A DNA stretch of 64,000 nt from an uncultured Prevotella sp. (GTDB lineage Bacteria > Bacteroidota > Bacteroidia > Bacteroidales > Bacteroidaceae), in assembly GCA_947302435.1 (NCBI GenBank), contig CAMYVQ010000010.1, forward strand, positions 1-64,000. Reading direction: 5' to 3'. The translations under genes were made by a program, and so were the position numbers. Under the pieces are notes generated by a model. The model ran no database searches. It saw only the letters and a program-made list of their open reading frames with translations, and was not told the DNA's origin. Shown here piece by piece: positions 35,636 through 43,980 of this stretch (the stretch's first letter is position 1; each line of letters starts with the position of its first letter).

Positions 35636-37591
35636 ATGAAAGACAATTTTCAATATGTTGGTGAACGTTTTGCCGATTTGCAGATGCTCCGCTATCGGTT
35701 GAACGGTTTTGAGGAACTCACGCTTCAGCAGAAGAAATACGTCTATTGTCTGGCGAAAGCTACACTCTATGGACGTGACATCACTTTTGATCAGTTTGGA
35801 GCCTATAACTTGCGCATCCGTCGGGTGTTGGAAACCATCTACACCGACCGTTCCATCGACCATTCGACAGAAGAGTTCCATCATTTGGAAGTCTATTTGA
35901 AGAGGGTGTGGTTCTCGAATGGCATCTACCACCACTATGGATGTTTGAAGTTCATTCCAGACTTTTCTTCTGAATATCTGCGTGAGTGCATGCATCTTGT
36001 CGATGCACGACGACTTCCGTTATGTGAAGGACAAACAGTGGATGGACTTTTTGAAGAGCTTCATGATGTGATTTTCGATTCGGAATTTTTAAAGAAACGG
36101 GTGAATAAGGCTGATGGCGATGATCTTGTGAAGACTTCTGCTTGTCATTTCTATGAAGGAGTCAGTCAACAAGAGGCTGAGGATTTCTACGCCGCTCAAA
36201 AACAACGGTTTTCTGATGATCCCGAACCTCCTTCGTTCGGCCTTAATTCCACATTGGTGAAGAAAAATGGACAGCTAAGTGAGGATGTATGGCACGCTAA
36301 GGGACGGTATGGGAAAACCATTCATGAGATAGTTTTTTGGTTGAACAAAGCCATGGAAGTAGCTGAAAACGAGCAGCAAAAAGAGGTGATAAGAGATCTT
36401 GTTTCCTATTATGAATCAGGTGATTTGCATCGTTTCAACGACTATTGCAAGAAATGGGTTTCCTGTCTTGAAGGGAAGGTGGATTTTATCAATGGCTTTA
36501 TTGAGGTGTATGGTGATCCACTCGGATTGAAGGGCTCTTGGGAAGGCCTTGTTGAATACGTTGACGAAGAAGCCACCCGACGTACAGAACTGATCAGCAG
36601 TAATGCACAGTGGTTCGAGGACCATTCGCCCGTAGATCCCCGATTCCGAAAAAAACAAGTGAAAGGGGTCTCAGCGAAAGTCATCTGTGCTGCCATGCTG
36701 GGGGGTGACGAATATCCCTCAACAGCCATTGGCATCAATCTTCCGAATGCCGATTGGATAAGAGCTGAATATGGTTCGAAGAGTATCACTATCTCGAACA
36801 TCACGGATGCTTACGATAAAGCCGCCCAAGGCAATGGGTTCCGTGAGGAGTTTGTCATTGATCAGGAAACATTGGATATGATTGCCCGATATGCCGACGC
36901 ACTTGACAATCTTCATACCGACCTTCATGAATGTCTTGGGCATGGAAGCGGTCAGTTGCTGCCTGGTGTTGATCCTGATGCACTGAAAGCATACGGCAAT
37001 ACCATCGAAGAAGCACGGGCAGACCTTTTCGGCCTTTACTATATCGCTGACAAGAAGATGGTTGATCTTGGCCTTGTTCCCGACCAAGAAGCCTATTGTT
37101 CCCAATATTACACCTATATGATGAACGGCTTGCTCACCCAACTTGTGAGGATAGAGCCGGGGCATCAGATTGAGGAGGCTCACATGCTCAATAGGGCTTT
37201 GATTGCTCACTGGTGTATGGATCATGGCGATGCCATGCGCTTGGTTGTCCGTGATGGTAAGACTTATCTTGAGATAAACGACTATCCCAGCTTGCGTCGG
37301 TTAATTGCCCAGCTGTTGGCTGAGATTCAGCGAATTAAGAGTGAAGGTGATTTCGAGGCTGCACGCCAGCTGGTTGAGCAATATGCAGTCAAAGTGGATC
37401 CCGTGATTCACGAGGAAGTGTTGCGGAGATATAAGCAGTTGAACCTTGCCCCTTATAAAGGATTCTTGAATCCGATGCTTCTGCCCCAATATGATGAGAA
37501 AGGTGAGATGATTGATGTAACTCCATATTATGGAGAGAGTTATGCTCAACAAATGCTTCGATATAGTAGAGAATACGCCACACTGATATGA
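35636..37591 (+). CDS. Dipeptidyl-peptidase III family (M49) metallopeptidase
   Basis: Zinc peptidase that removes dipeptides from peptide N termini. The 651-residue protein has the M49-specific spaced motif HEXXGH as HECLGH (431-436) and the second zinc/structural motif EEARAD (458-463). Length agrees with bacterial DPP III (about 650-680). There is no signal peptide, so it should act in the cytosol on imported peptides. Its last 4 bases overlap the AlkD-like gene. Confidence 0.92.
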   Translation: MKDNFQYVGERFADLQMLRYRLNGFEELTLQQKKYVYCLAKATLYGRDITFDQFGAYNLRIRRVLETIYTDRSIDHSTEEFHHLEVYLKRVWFSNGIYHHYGCLKFIPDFSSEYLRECMHLVDARRLPLCEGQTVDGLFEELHDVIFDSEFLKKRVNKADGDDLVKTSACHFYEGVSQQEAEDFYAAQKQRFSDDPEPPSFGLNSTLVKKNGQLSEDVWHAKGRYGKTIHEIVFWLNKAMEVAENEQQKEVIRDLVSYYESGDLHRFNDYCKKWVSCLEGKVDFINGFIEVYGDPLGLKGSWEGLVEYVDEEATRRTELISSNAQWFEDHSPVDPRFRKKQVKGVSAKVICAAMLGGDEYPSTAIGINLPNADWIRAEYGSKSITISNITDAYDKAAQGNGFREEFVIDQETLDMIARYADALDNLHTDLHECLGHGSGQLLPGVDPDALKAYGNTIEEARADLFGLYYIADKKMVDLGLVPDQEAYCSQYYTYMMNGLLTQLVRIEPGHQIEEAHMLNRALIAHWCMDHGDAMRLVVRDGKTYLEINDYPSLRRLIAQLLAEIQRIKSEGDFEAARQLVEQYAVKVDPVIHEEVLRRYKQLNLAPYKGFLNPMLLPQYDEKGEMIDVTPYYGESYAQQMLRYSREYATLI

Positions 37592-38211
37592 ACGAGGATA
37601 TAAGGAAACAGATACAGGCCATCAAAGGCTCGTTCCGTTTGATGATGGATGGAGCCACAGCAGCTTCAATGCGAAACAAAGGGCTCCACTACAAACTGAA
37701 TTGGGGAGCCACCCTTTCCCGTCTGCGTGAAATGGCCGACGAAATAGGGCTGAACTATGCGCTTGCAATAGAACTATGGAAAGAGGACATTCGCGAATGT
37801 AAGATTCTCGCGACAATGGTCATGCCTCCAAAAGAAATGCTACCAGAGATTGTTGATATATGGATGGAGCAGACCCCTACGGTAGAGATTGCCGAACAGG
37901 CCGCTTTCAATTTATATCAATATCTTGACTATGCTGCTGATAAGGCTTTTCAATGGCTTTCCTCACCGGACGACCTGCCTCAATTATGTGGCTATCATGT
38001 GCTTTCACGGCTTTTCATGAGAAAATATGAACCCAATGAGCGCGACATCAATGAGTTTGTCGATCAGGCACTGGTAGCTTTGAGGTCGCCGAATGTGTCG
38101 CTTGGCAAAGCGGCTATGCAAAGTATGATTCGTTTTGCTGACTTGGGATTGGTATACAAGCGTATTGCCCAATCAGCGACACATCGAATAGGTTTTGACT
38201 TTTTAGACTAA
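37588..38211 (+). CDS. AlkD-like DNA alkylation repair protein
   Basis: A 207-residue, all-helical HEAT-like protein of the DNA alkylation repair family. Visible features are the N-terminal YKLNWGATLSRLREMADEIG, ELWKEDIRECKILATMV (helix with conserved Trp and Glu), EIVDIWMEQ and QAAFNLYQYL. AlkD proteins excise bulky alkylated bases from DNA without flipping them. Whether this homologue keeps catalysis cannot be judged here. It overlaps the peptidase gene by ATGA and is probably translated with it. Confidence 0.82.
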   Translation: MNEDIRKQIQAIKGSFRLMMDGATAASMRNKGLHYKLNWGATLSRLREMADEIGLNYALAIELWKEDIRECKILATMVMPPKEMLPEIVDIWMEQTPTVEIAEQAAFNLYQYLDYAADKAFQWLSSPDDLPQLCGYHVLSRLFMRKYEPNERDINEFVDQALVALRSPNVSLGKAAMQSMIRFADLGLVYKRIAQSATHRIGFDFLD

Positions 38212-38240
38212 GTTAAAATTGAGTTTGTCTTACTGAGGGA

Positions 38241-39035
38241 TTATCTGACGACTTTCTTGCCTTTCACTCTGATGCTGAGTGTGGCCTTGTCGAACACAAT
38301 GCCGTGGTGTTCGATGAAGTGGGGGAGTGTGCCGTTGTCGGCAAGCTCGTGGGGGGTGCCAATGTTGAGTTGTCCGCGTTCCATGAGCCAAAGGGTGTCG
38401 GCCAACTGGAGAGCAAGTTCCACGTCGTGGGTCGACATGAAGATGGTCTTTTGTAGGGCGTGGGCCAACTGTAGGAGTAACTGCATCACCTCCACCTTCG
38501 AGGGGAAATCAAGGAAGGCAGTAGGCTCGTCCAAGAAGATGATAGGAGTCTGTTGGGCCAATGCCTTGGCTATCATGACCTTTTGGCGCTCACCGTCGCT
38601 CAGGGTGTCGACCATGCGGGGACTGAGTGCCTCGATGCCCACCTGTCGGATGCTGTCGTCGACGATGGCGTTATCGTCGTCGTCGAGGGTACCCCAAAAA
38701 CCAGTGTAGGGCGAACGGCCTAATCCGACAAGCTCACGGACGGTCATGTTGCGCACGTCGGGTTTCTCAGTGAGCACCACACCGATAAGCCGACTGAGTT
38801 GTTTGCTGGAATATTGGGAGATGGACGTTCCTTTCAACAGAATATCGCCTGCAAGACGGGGCTGAAAAGCCGAGAGTGTGCGTAGTAGGGTGGACTTTCC
38901 GATGCCGTTGGAACCGAGCAGGCAAGTCAGTTCGCCTTGACGGATAGCGGCATTCAGTCCGCTGGCCACCGTTTTTACATTATTTTTCGACTGGTAGCCA
39001 ATGACAAGGTTATGTAGGACTATTGTATCGCTCAT
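38241..39035 (-). CDS. FecE/BtuD-type ABC transporter ATPase (orphan)
   Basis: A 264-residue ABC ATPase of the iron-siderophore/cobalamin importer group. It has LLGSNGIGKSTLLRTLSA (P-loop), the Q-loop followed by RLIGVVLTEKPDVRNMTVRELVGLGRSPYTG (typical of FecE/FhuC), the signature LSDGERQKVMIAKAL and Walker B IIFLDEPTAFLD. No permease or binding-protein gene is adjacent. I chose the ATG at 39033-39035 (MSDTIVLHNLVIGYQ) over an upstream TTG. Confidence 0.88.
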   Translation of the reverse strand: MSDTIVLHNLVIGYQSKNNVKTVASGLNAAIRQGELTCLLGSNGIGKSTLLRTLSAFQPRLAGDILLKGTSISQYSSKQLSRLIGVVLTEKPDVRNMTVRELVGLGRSPYTGFWGTLDDDDNAIVDDSIRQVGIEALSPRMVDTLSDGERQKVMIAKALAQQTPIIFLDEPTAFLDFPSKVEVMQLLLQLAHALQKTIFMSTHDVELALQLADTLWLMERGQLNIGTPHELADNGTLPHFIEHHGIVFDKATLSIRVKGKKVVR

Positions 39036-39074
39036 ATTATAGTCTCTCAACTTTCATCTAAAGTATCACTATTC

Positions 39075-39698
39075 TCACCCTTCCATAGGGAATAGTCCGT
39101 AGAGCTTGGCATCGATCATGTCGGTGACCTGCTTGAAGGCTTCGGGATTTTCGCCGAACTTACAATTGTCGCCGTCGATGACAATAAGTTGTCCCTTGTA
39201 GTTGCCAATCCATTCCTCGTAGCGTTGTTCCAGACCCTTCAGATAGTCGAGGCGCATGGTCTGCTCGTACTCACGTCCGCGCTTTTGGATTTGTGCCACA
39301 AGGGTGGGGATGCTGGAGCGGATGTAAATCATGAGGTCGGGCAGTCGGACGAGCGACATCATCAAGTCGAACAAGTCACTGTAGTTCTGGAAATCGCGGT
39401 CGCTCATCAGTCCCTGTCCGTGCAGGTTGGGGGCGAAGATGCGTGCGTCCTCGAAGATGGTACGGTCCTGAATGATCGTGTCTTTCGATTGCGAGATTTC
39501 AACCACTTCCTTGAAGCGTTTGTTCAGGAAGTAGATTTGCAGGTTGAAGGACCAGCGCTTCATGTCGGCATAGAAGTCACTCAGGTAGGGGTTGTTGTCG
39601 ACGGGTTCAAATCGTGGTGTCCACCCATAACGATGGGCGAGCATCTTGGTGAGCGTGGTCTTGCCACTGCCAATGTTTCCGGCTACTGCGATGTGCAT
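39075..39698 (-). CDS. Deoxynucleoside kinase (first of a tandem pair)
   Basis: Salvage kinase of the dCK/dGK fold. The 207-residue protein has the P-loop GNIGSGKT (7-14), the substrate segment NPYLSDFYADMKRWSFNLQIYFLNKR, and the DRTIFEDARIFA motif with the catalytic DR. The LID-type region IQKRGREYEQ carries basic residues. It is clearly paralogous to the next gene, sharing most motifs. In lactobacilli adjacent paralogues form a deoxyadenosine/deoxyguanosine kinase heterodimer; the same is plausible here. Confidence 0.9.
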   Translation of the reverse strand: MHIAVAGNIGSGKTTLTKMLAHRYGWTPRFEPVDNNPYLSDFYADMKRWSFNLQIYFLNKRFKEVVEISQSKDTIIQDRTIFEDARIFAPNLHGQGLMSDRDFQNYSDLFDLMMSLVRLPDLMIYIRSSIPTLVAQIQKRGREYEQTMRLDYLKGLEQRYEEWIGNYKGQLIVIDGDNCKFGENPEAFKQVTDMIDAKLYGLFPMEG

Positions 39699-39700
39699 AA

Positions 39701-40324
39701 TTATAGGGGGCTAAAGAGACCGAAGAGCGTTGAGTCAATGCGGTCAATGATTTTTGCGAAATCTTTCGGGTTGTGCTCATAGTCGAGCTGGTCTTTTTCG
39801 ATGACCATCACACGACCCTTGTATTTGTTGTTGATGAAGTCGTCGTAGCGTGTGTTCAGGTTCTTCAGGTAGTCTAACTGCATCTGCTGCTCATATTCGC
39901 GTCCGCGCTTTTGGATATTCCCCACAAGATGGGGCACCGAGGCGCGCAGGTAGATCATGAGGTCTGGTAGTTTGGCCACCTGCATCATCTGTTCAAACAG
40001 TTCCATATAGGTTTCATAATCTCGGTCGGAGAGGTTGCCCATAGCCTTGTTGTTCTGCATGAACACATACACGCCCTCAAAGATGGTGCGGTCCTGAATG
40101 ATAGTGTGCTGGGCCTGCTGAATGTCGATAAGGTCACGGAAACGTTCCTTCAGGAAGTAGACTTCCAGATTGAACGACCATCGGTGTATGTCTTTGTAGT
40201 AGTCTTCAAGGTAGGGATTATGGTCGACGGCCTCAAATCGCGCCTCCCATCCGTAGTGGTGGGCGAGCAACCGGGTGAGGGTCGACTTACCGCTGCCTAT
40301 GTTTCCCGCGATAGCAATGTGCAT
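39701..40324 (-). CDS. Deoxynucleoside kinase (second of a tandem pair)
   Basis: Also 207 residues and closely similar to its downstream neighbour: MHIAIAGNIGSGKSTLTRLLAHHYGWEARFE at the start, NPYLEDYYKDIHRWSFNLEVYFLKER, DRTIFEGVYVF and IQKRGREYEQQ. The ATG at 40322-40324 gives a start identical in kind to its paralogue. The longer frame adds 32 residues that only translate the palindromic promoter region. It is the promoter-proximal gene; the second kinase begins 2 bases after its stop. Confidence 0.92.
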   Translation of the reverse strand: MHIAIAGNIGSGKSTLTRLLAHHYGWEARFEAVDHNPYLEDYYKDIHRWSFNLEVYFLKERFRDLIDIQQAQHTIIQDRTIFEGVYVFMQNNKAMGNLSDRDYETYMELFEQMMQVAKLPDLMIYLRASVPHLVGNIQKRGREYEQQMQLDYLKNLNTRYDDFINNKYKGRVMVIEKDQLDYEHNPKDFAKIIDRIDSTLFGLFSPL

Positions 40325-40346
40325 GACAAAATACGTATTACAAATG

Positions 40347-40354
40347 CAAAAGTA
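40347..40354 (-). promoter_or_regulatory. -7 box of the deoxynucleoside kinase promoter
   Basis: TACTTTTG on the minus strand, 22 bases before the kinase ATG. The -33 position falls on the first palindrome (40370-40381), which replaces a recognisable TTG. Confidence 0.55.
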
Positions 40355-40369
40355 CAGAAAAAAGATGGA

Positions 40370-40423
40370 TTTTCGCGAAAATCGAATAAATTTTCGCGAA
40401 AATTGCTTGAATTTTCGCAAAAA
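40370..40423. repeat. Three palindromes at exact 21-bp spacing (probable operators)
   Basis: TTTTCGCGAAAA occurs at 40370-40381 and 40391-40402, and a one-base variant TTTTCGCAAAAA at 40412-40423. Starts are exactly 21 bp apart, two helical turns, so all lie on one DNA face. They sit between divergent promoters for the deoxynucleoside kinases and pantothenate kinase. The arrangement is that of an operator array for a dimeric regulator. NrdR boxes are a possible comparison but the sequence is not a match I can confirm. Confidence 0.8.
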
Positions 40424-40455
40424 TTGACTGCTTTCGATTATTTTAGTTACCTTTG
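40424..40455 (+). promoter_or_regulatory. Promoter of the pantothenate kinase gene
   Basis: TTG (40424-40426), 21 bases, then TACCTTTG (40448-40455), 24 bases before the ATG. The TTG directly abuts the third palindrome. Confidence 0.7.
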
Positions 40456-40478
40456 CACATGATTAATCAATTCATGAA

Positions 40479-41306
40479 ATGGGAATCATTATTGGAATAG
40501 ACGTGGGCATTTCGACCACGAAAATTGTGGGCCTGCTCGATTGCAAGCCGACTGCTCCAATCCGCATTACGGCAGCCGACCCGATCACTTCGCTTTATGG
40601 CGCTTTCGGCAAGTATCTGCACGACAACAACATTGTGCTCGACGATGTGGAGCATGTGATGCTGACAGGCGTGGGTGCCGGTTATGTGAAAAACGATGTC
40701 TATGGTGTGAAGACCAGTCGTTGCGATGAGTTCATTGCCGACGCATTGGGTGCCCGTTATGAGTCGAAATTAGACCATGCCATTGTGGTTTCGATGGGTA
40801 CTGGCACTTCCTTTGTGATGTGCAAGGGGGGTGATATGACCCACATAGGGGGTATCGGTATCGGTGGCGGAACGCTGCAGGGACTGTCGCGCATCTGTCT
40901 CGGCACGGGCGACATCAAGCAGGTGTCGGCTTTGGCCATGCAGGGCGACATCAAGAATGTGAACCTGCTTATTGGCGACATTTCAGCCCAACCTCTGCCA
41001 GGTCTGCCTATGGAGGCAACAGCCAGCATCTTTGCACGGGCCAAGAGCGATGCCGCAAAGGAAGACGTGGCAGCCGGCATCATTGCCATGGTGCTGCAGA
41101 CCATTGGTTCGGCTTCGGTATTAGCCGCTCAAGGCACGGGCTGTCGTGACATGGTGCTTATTGGCAACCTGACCATGCTGCCCCAGTGCAAAGAGATTTT
41201 CCCACAATTGGAGAAACTCTACAACGTGCGCTTCCACATCCCCAAGTATGCCGAGTTTTGCACCGCTATCGGGGCAGCCTTGGCATATACTCAAAATAAT
41301 GGATAA
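40479..41306 (+). CDS. coaW: Type II pantothenate kinase
   Basis: First step of coenzyme A synthesis. The 275-residue protein is an ASKHA-fold kinase of the eukaryotic/staphylococcal type II group: IIIGIDVGISTTKIVGLLD (phosphate 1 loop), VSMGTGTSFVMC, HIGGIGIGGGTLQGLS and the C-terminal FCTAIGAALAY. Type II enzymes are usually not feedback-inhibited by CoA as strongly as type I. It is followed by the metalloprotease gene with 12 bases between. Confidence 0.9.
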   Translation: MGIIIGIDVGISTTKIVGLLDCKPTAPIRITAADPITSLYGAFGKYLHDNNIVLDDVEHVMLTGVGAGYVKNDVYGVKTSRCDEFIADALGARYESKLDHAIVVSMGTGTSFVMCKGGDMTHIGGIGIGGGTLQGLSRICLGTGDIKQVSALAMQGDIKNVNLLIGDISAQPLPGLPMEATASIFARAKSDAAKEDVAAGIIAMVLQTIGSASVLAAQGTGCRDMVLIGNLTMLPQCKEIFPQLEKLYNVRFHIPKYAEFCTAIGAALAYTQNNG

Positions 41307-41318
41307 TTGACAATTGGA

Positions 41319-43820
41319 ATGAGAAAACTGCTATTTGGTCTTGTGTTAATCTGCGTGGCCTTTTTGCCACATACGCAGGCTGGAAGGCTTCACTTTTTCG
41401 TCGGAGCTGACACCTTGAAGACTGACACCGTCGTGAATGACACGTTGATGTCGGACACACTGGTTTCCGACTCGCTGAAGGCTGGAAAAAAGGCGAAGAA
41501 AGATGAGTCGGAGTACGAAAAACTGATGAAGAAAGGCGGCACAGAGTTGAAAGGCCTGTTCACCGTGCGGCATATCGAGGACGACTATTACTTTGAGGTG
41601 CCCGACTCCATGTTGGGCCGGCTGTTGCTCTGCGTCACCCGTTTCACTGCCGTGCCCCAAGGCTTCGGACAGTTTGCTGGCGAGGAGGTTACCCATAGTA
41701 CCATCTATTTTGAAAAGCGCGACGACAAGACCCTGCTCATGCGACAGTATGTGTTGAGCTGTCTGGCCGACGACAAGGACAATATCGCCCGAACTTTGGA
41801 GAAATCAACGGTCGATCCCATTGTCATGGCTTTCAAAATTATCGGGCAGAACAAAGTGAAGGATGCCCGTTTAGTCAACGTGACCAACCTTTTCAAACAG
41901 GATAACAACCTTTTCAGTTTCCCCTCGGCAGCCAAGACCACATTGAAGGTGGGCGGACTGCAGGGCGACCGCACTTTCATTGATACGATGAAGGTATTCC
42001 CCACCAATATTGAGATTGTTACCACACGCACTTACGGCAGCACGCCGGCAGCTTCGGCTGCGTCGAAGACCGGATCGGTGACTATGGGCTTCAACACCTC
42101 GATGGTGCTGCTTCCCCGTACACCTATGCGCAAGCGGTTGTGGGACGAGCGGGTAGGCTATTTTGTGAACACGTTCCGTCAGTTCAGCGACGACCAGACA
42201 AAGGCACAGCATGAGTCGTTCATCTCACGATACCGTTTGGTGCCTAAGAACAAGAAGGCTTATTTGGCCGGACAACTGTCGGAGCCAGAGAAGCAGATTG
42301 TCTACTATATTGACCCTTCTACGCCGAAGAAGTGGATTCCGTATCTTATCCAGGGCATCAACGACTGGAACGTGGCCTTCGAAGCCGCAGGTTTCAAGAA
42401 TGCCATCATAGCCAAGGAGTGGCCGAAGAACGATACAACCATGAGCCTCGACGATGCACGTTTTTCGGTGCTGCGTTATCTGCCATCTGAAACGGAGAAT
42501 GCCTACGGGCCGCGCATTGTCGACCCCCGTTCGGGAGAGATCATCGAGGCGCATATCTGCTGGTTCCACAACGTGATGAATCTGCTCACGAAATGGTACA
42601 TGGTGCAGTGCGGCCCATTGGACAAGCGCGCCCAGAAGATGAAGTTTGACGACAAACTGATGGGTCAGCTCATCCGCTTCGTGTCCTCTCATGAGGTGGG
42701 CCATACATTAGGGCTGCGCCACAACATGGGTGCTTCGTTTGCCACACCTGTCGAAAAACTGCGCGACAAGCAGTGGGTGGAGCGCAATGGGCACACGGCT
42801 TCTATCATGGACTATGCCCGTTTCAACTATGTGGCCCAGCCCGAGGACAAGATAGGGGAGAAGGGGCTCTTCCCCCGTATCAACGACTACGACAAGTGGG
42901 CTATCAAGTGGGGTTACCAATGGCGGCCGGAATTCAAGGATGAATTTACCGAGAAGGAGCAGTTGATGAAGGAGACCACCAATGTGCTAAAGCAGAATCC
43001 ACGTCTGTGGTTTGGCGGCGAGGGGCGCGACGAGGATCCCCGTTCGCAGACTGAGGACTTGGGCGACAATAGCGTGAAGGCTTCCGAATATGGCCTGAAG
43101 AACCTGAAGCGTGTCATGGATAATCTTCTTGAATGGACACGTGAGGAAAACGACCGCTATGAAGACTTGTCGATGATGTACGATCAAGTGGTCGGACAAT
43201 ATACCCGCTACATGAACCATGTGCTAAAGAATATTGGCGGGCGTTACCGTAACAATATGCCGGGACAGGAACCGCAGACCAATGTGCCACGCGAGCGGCA
43301 GCAAGAAGCTTTACAGTACATCGGACGTAACGTGTTCGAAGCACCCGAATGGCTCTATCCCGCACATATTATTAATAAGGTGGGCGTTGACCCTACGGCT
43401 CAGCAGAACTCCCGACAGGAGAATGTCGTCGGACGGGTGCTGACAGCATACATACTCAATAACCTTTGTAGTCAGAGAGGGAGCGAGGGGAGCTATTCCG
43501 TGGGCGACTATCTCGATGACCTCTTTGCCGAAGTGTGGAAGCCTTTGGCCGGCAGCGACTGGCAGAAGAGTGAACGGCGCAACTTGCAGCGGGTCTATGT
43601 GGCACAGCTTAACAAGCTCGTCAATCCCGACGAGAAGGCTACGGCAGTAAACCGTGTTGACAACAGCGATGCCATGCTCTACCTCTTGCAGCATCTTGAC
43701 AAGGTTGAGCAGTATCTCAAGGCGCAGCCCTCCCAGGGCATTGATGGCCTGCACTATCAGGACTTGTTGGAACGGCTGACACTGATTCGTGAGCGGCGCA
43801 AGTCGCCCTCTGCACGCTGA
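41319..43820 (+). CDS. Exported zinc-dependent metalloprotease (DUF5117/DUF5118-type)
   Basis: An 833-residue protein with a signal peptide at 1 to about 21 (MRKLLFGLVLICVAFLPHTQA). The catalytic zincin motif HEXXHXXGXXH is HEVGHTLGLRH at 458-468, followed by a Met-turn in SIMDYARF, as in metzincins. A DUF5118-like N-terminal region and DUF5117-like middle region precede it (VRHIEDDYYFEVPDSMLGRLL), a layout found in Bacteroidetes secreted proteases. Between the signal and this is a low-complexity Thr/Asp/Ser stretch. The ATG at 41319 is preferred over a TTG four codons upstream, since it starts the signal peptide. Confidence 0.9.
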   Translation: MRKLLFGLVLICVAFLPHTQAGRLHFFVGADTLKTDTVVNDTLMSDTLVSDSLKAGKKAKKDESEYEKLMKKGGTELKGLFTVRHIEDDYYFEVPDSMLGRLLLCVTRFTAVPQGFGQFAGEEVTHSTIYFEKRDDKTLLMRQYVLSCLADDKDNIARTLEKSTVDPIVMAFKIIGQNKVKDARLVNVTNLFKQDNNLFSFPSAAKTTLKVGGLQGDRTFIDTMKVFPTNIEIVTTRTYGSTPAASAASKTGSVTMGFNTSMVLLPRTPMRKRLWDERVGYFVNTFRQFSDDQTKAQHESFISRYRLVPKNKKAYLAGQLSEPEKQIVYYIDPSTPKKWIPYLIQGINDWNVAFEAAGFKNAIIAKEWPKNDTTMSLDDARFSVLRYLPSETENAYGPRIVDPRSGEIIEAHICWFHNVMNLLTKWYMVQCGPLDKRAQKMKFDDKLMGQLIRFVSSHEVGHTLGLRHNMGASFATPVEKLRDKQWVERNGHTASIMDYARFNYVAQPEDKIGEKGLFPRINDYDKWAIKWGYQWRPEFKDEFTEKEQLMKETTNVLKQNPRLWFGGEGRDEDPRSQTEDLGDNSVKASEYGLKNLKRVMDNLLEWTREENDRYEDLSMMYDQVVGQYTRYMNHVLKNIGGRYRNNMPGQEPQTNVPRERQQEALQYIGRNVFEAPEWLYPAHIINKVGVDPTAQQNSRQENVVGRVLTAYILNNLCSQRGSEGSYSVGDYLDDLFAEVWKPLAGSDWQKSERRNLQRVYVAQLNKLVNPDEKATAVNRVDNSDAMLYLLQHLDKVEQYLKAQPSQGIDGLHYQDLLERLTLIRERRKSPSAR

Positions 43821-43890
43821 TCCTTTTTCAGTGCCGAACTGCTCTTGGGGCATAGTTAGTGTAATAGAATAAATTACCTAATAATGGTGA

Positions 43891-43921
43891 TTGCCGATTT
43901 TAGTGAAAAGTCGTACCTTTG
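43891..43921 (+). promoter_or_regulatory. Promoter of the carbohydrate-binding-like protein gene
   Basis: TTG (43891-43893), 20 bases, then TACCTTTG (43914-43921). It leaves a leader of about 55 bases before the ATG at 43981 and marks a new transcription unit after the protease gene. Confidence 0.75.
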
Positions 43922-43980
43922 CCCCCGATTTGTCTGAATCAACATTACATAACATTATTCACATTTTAAACACAATTCAC

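Noticed and set aside
40325..40420. N-terminal extension of the second deoxynucleoside kinase
   Set aside because: The added residues merely translate the palindromes and promoter; the paralogue starts at MHIA with no extension.
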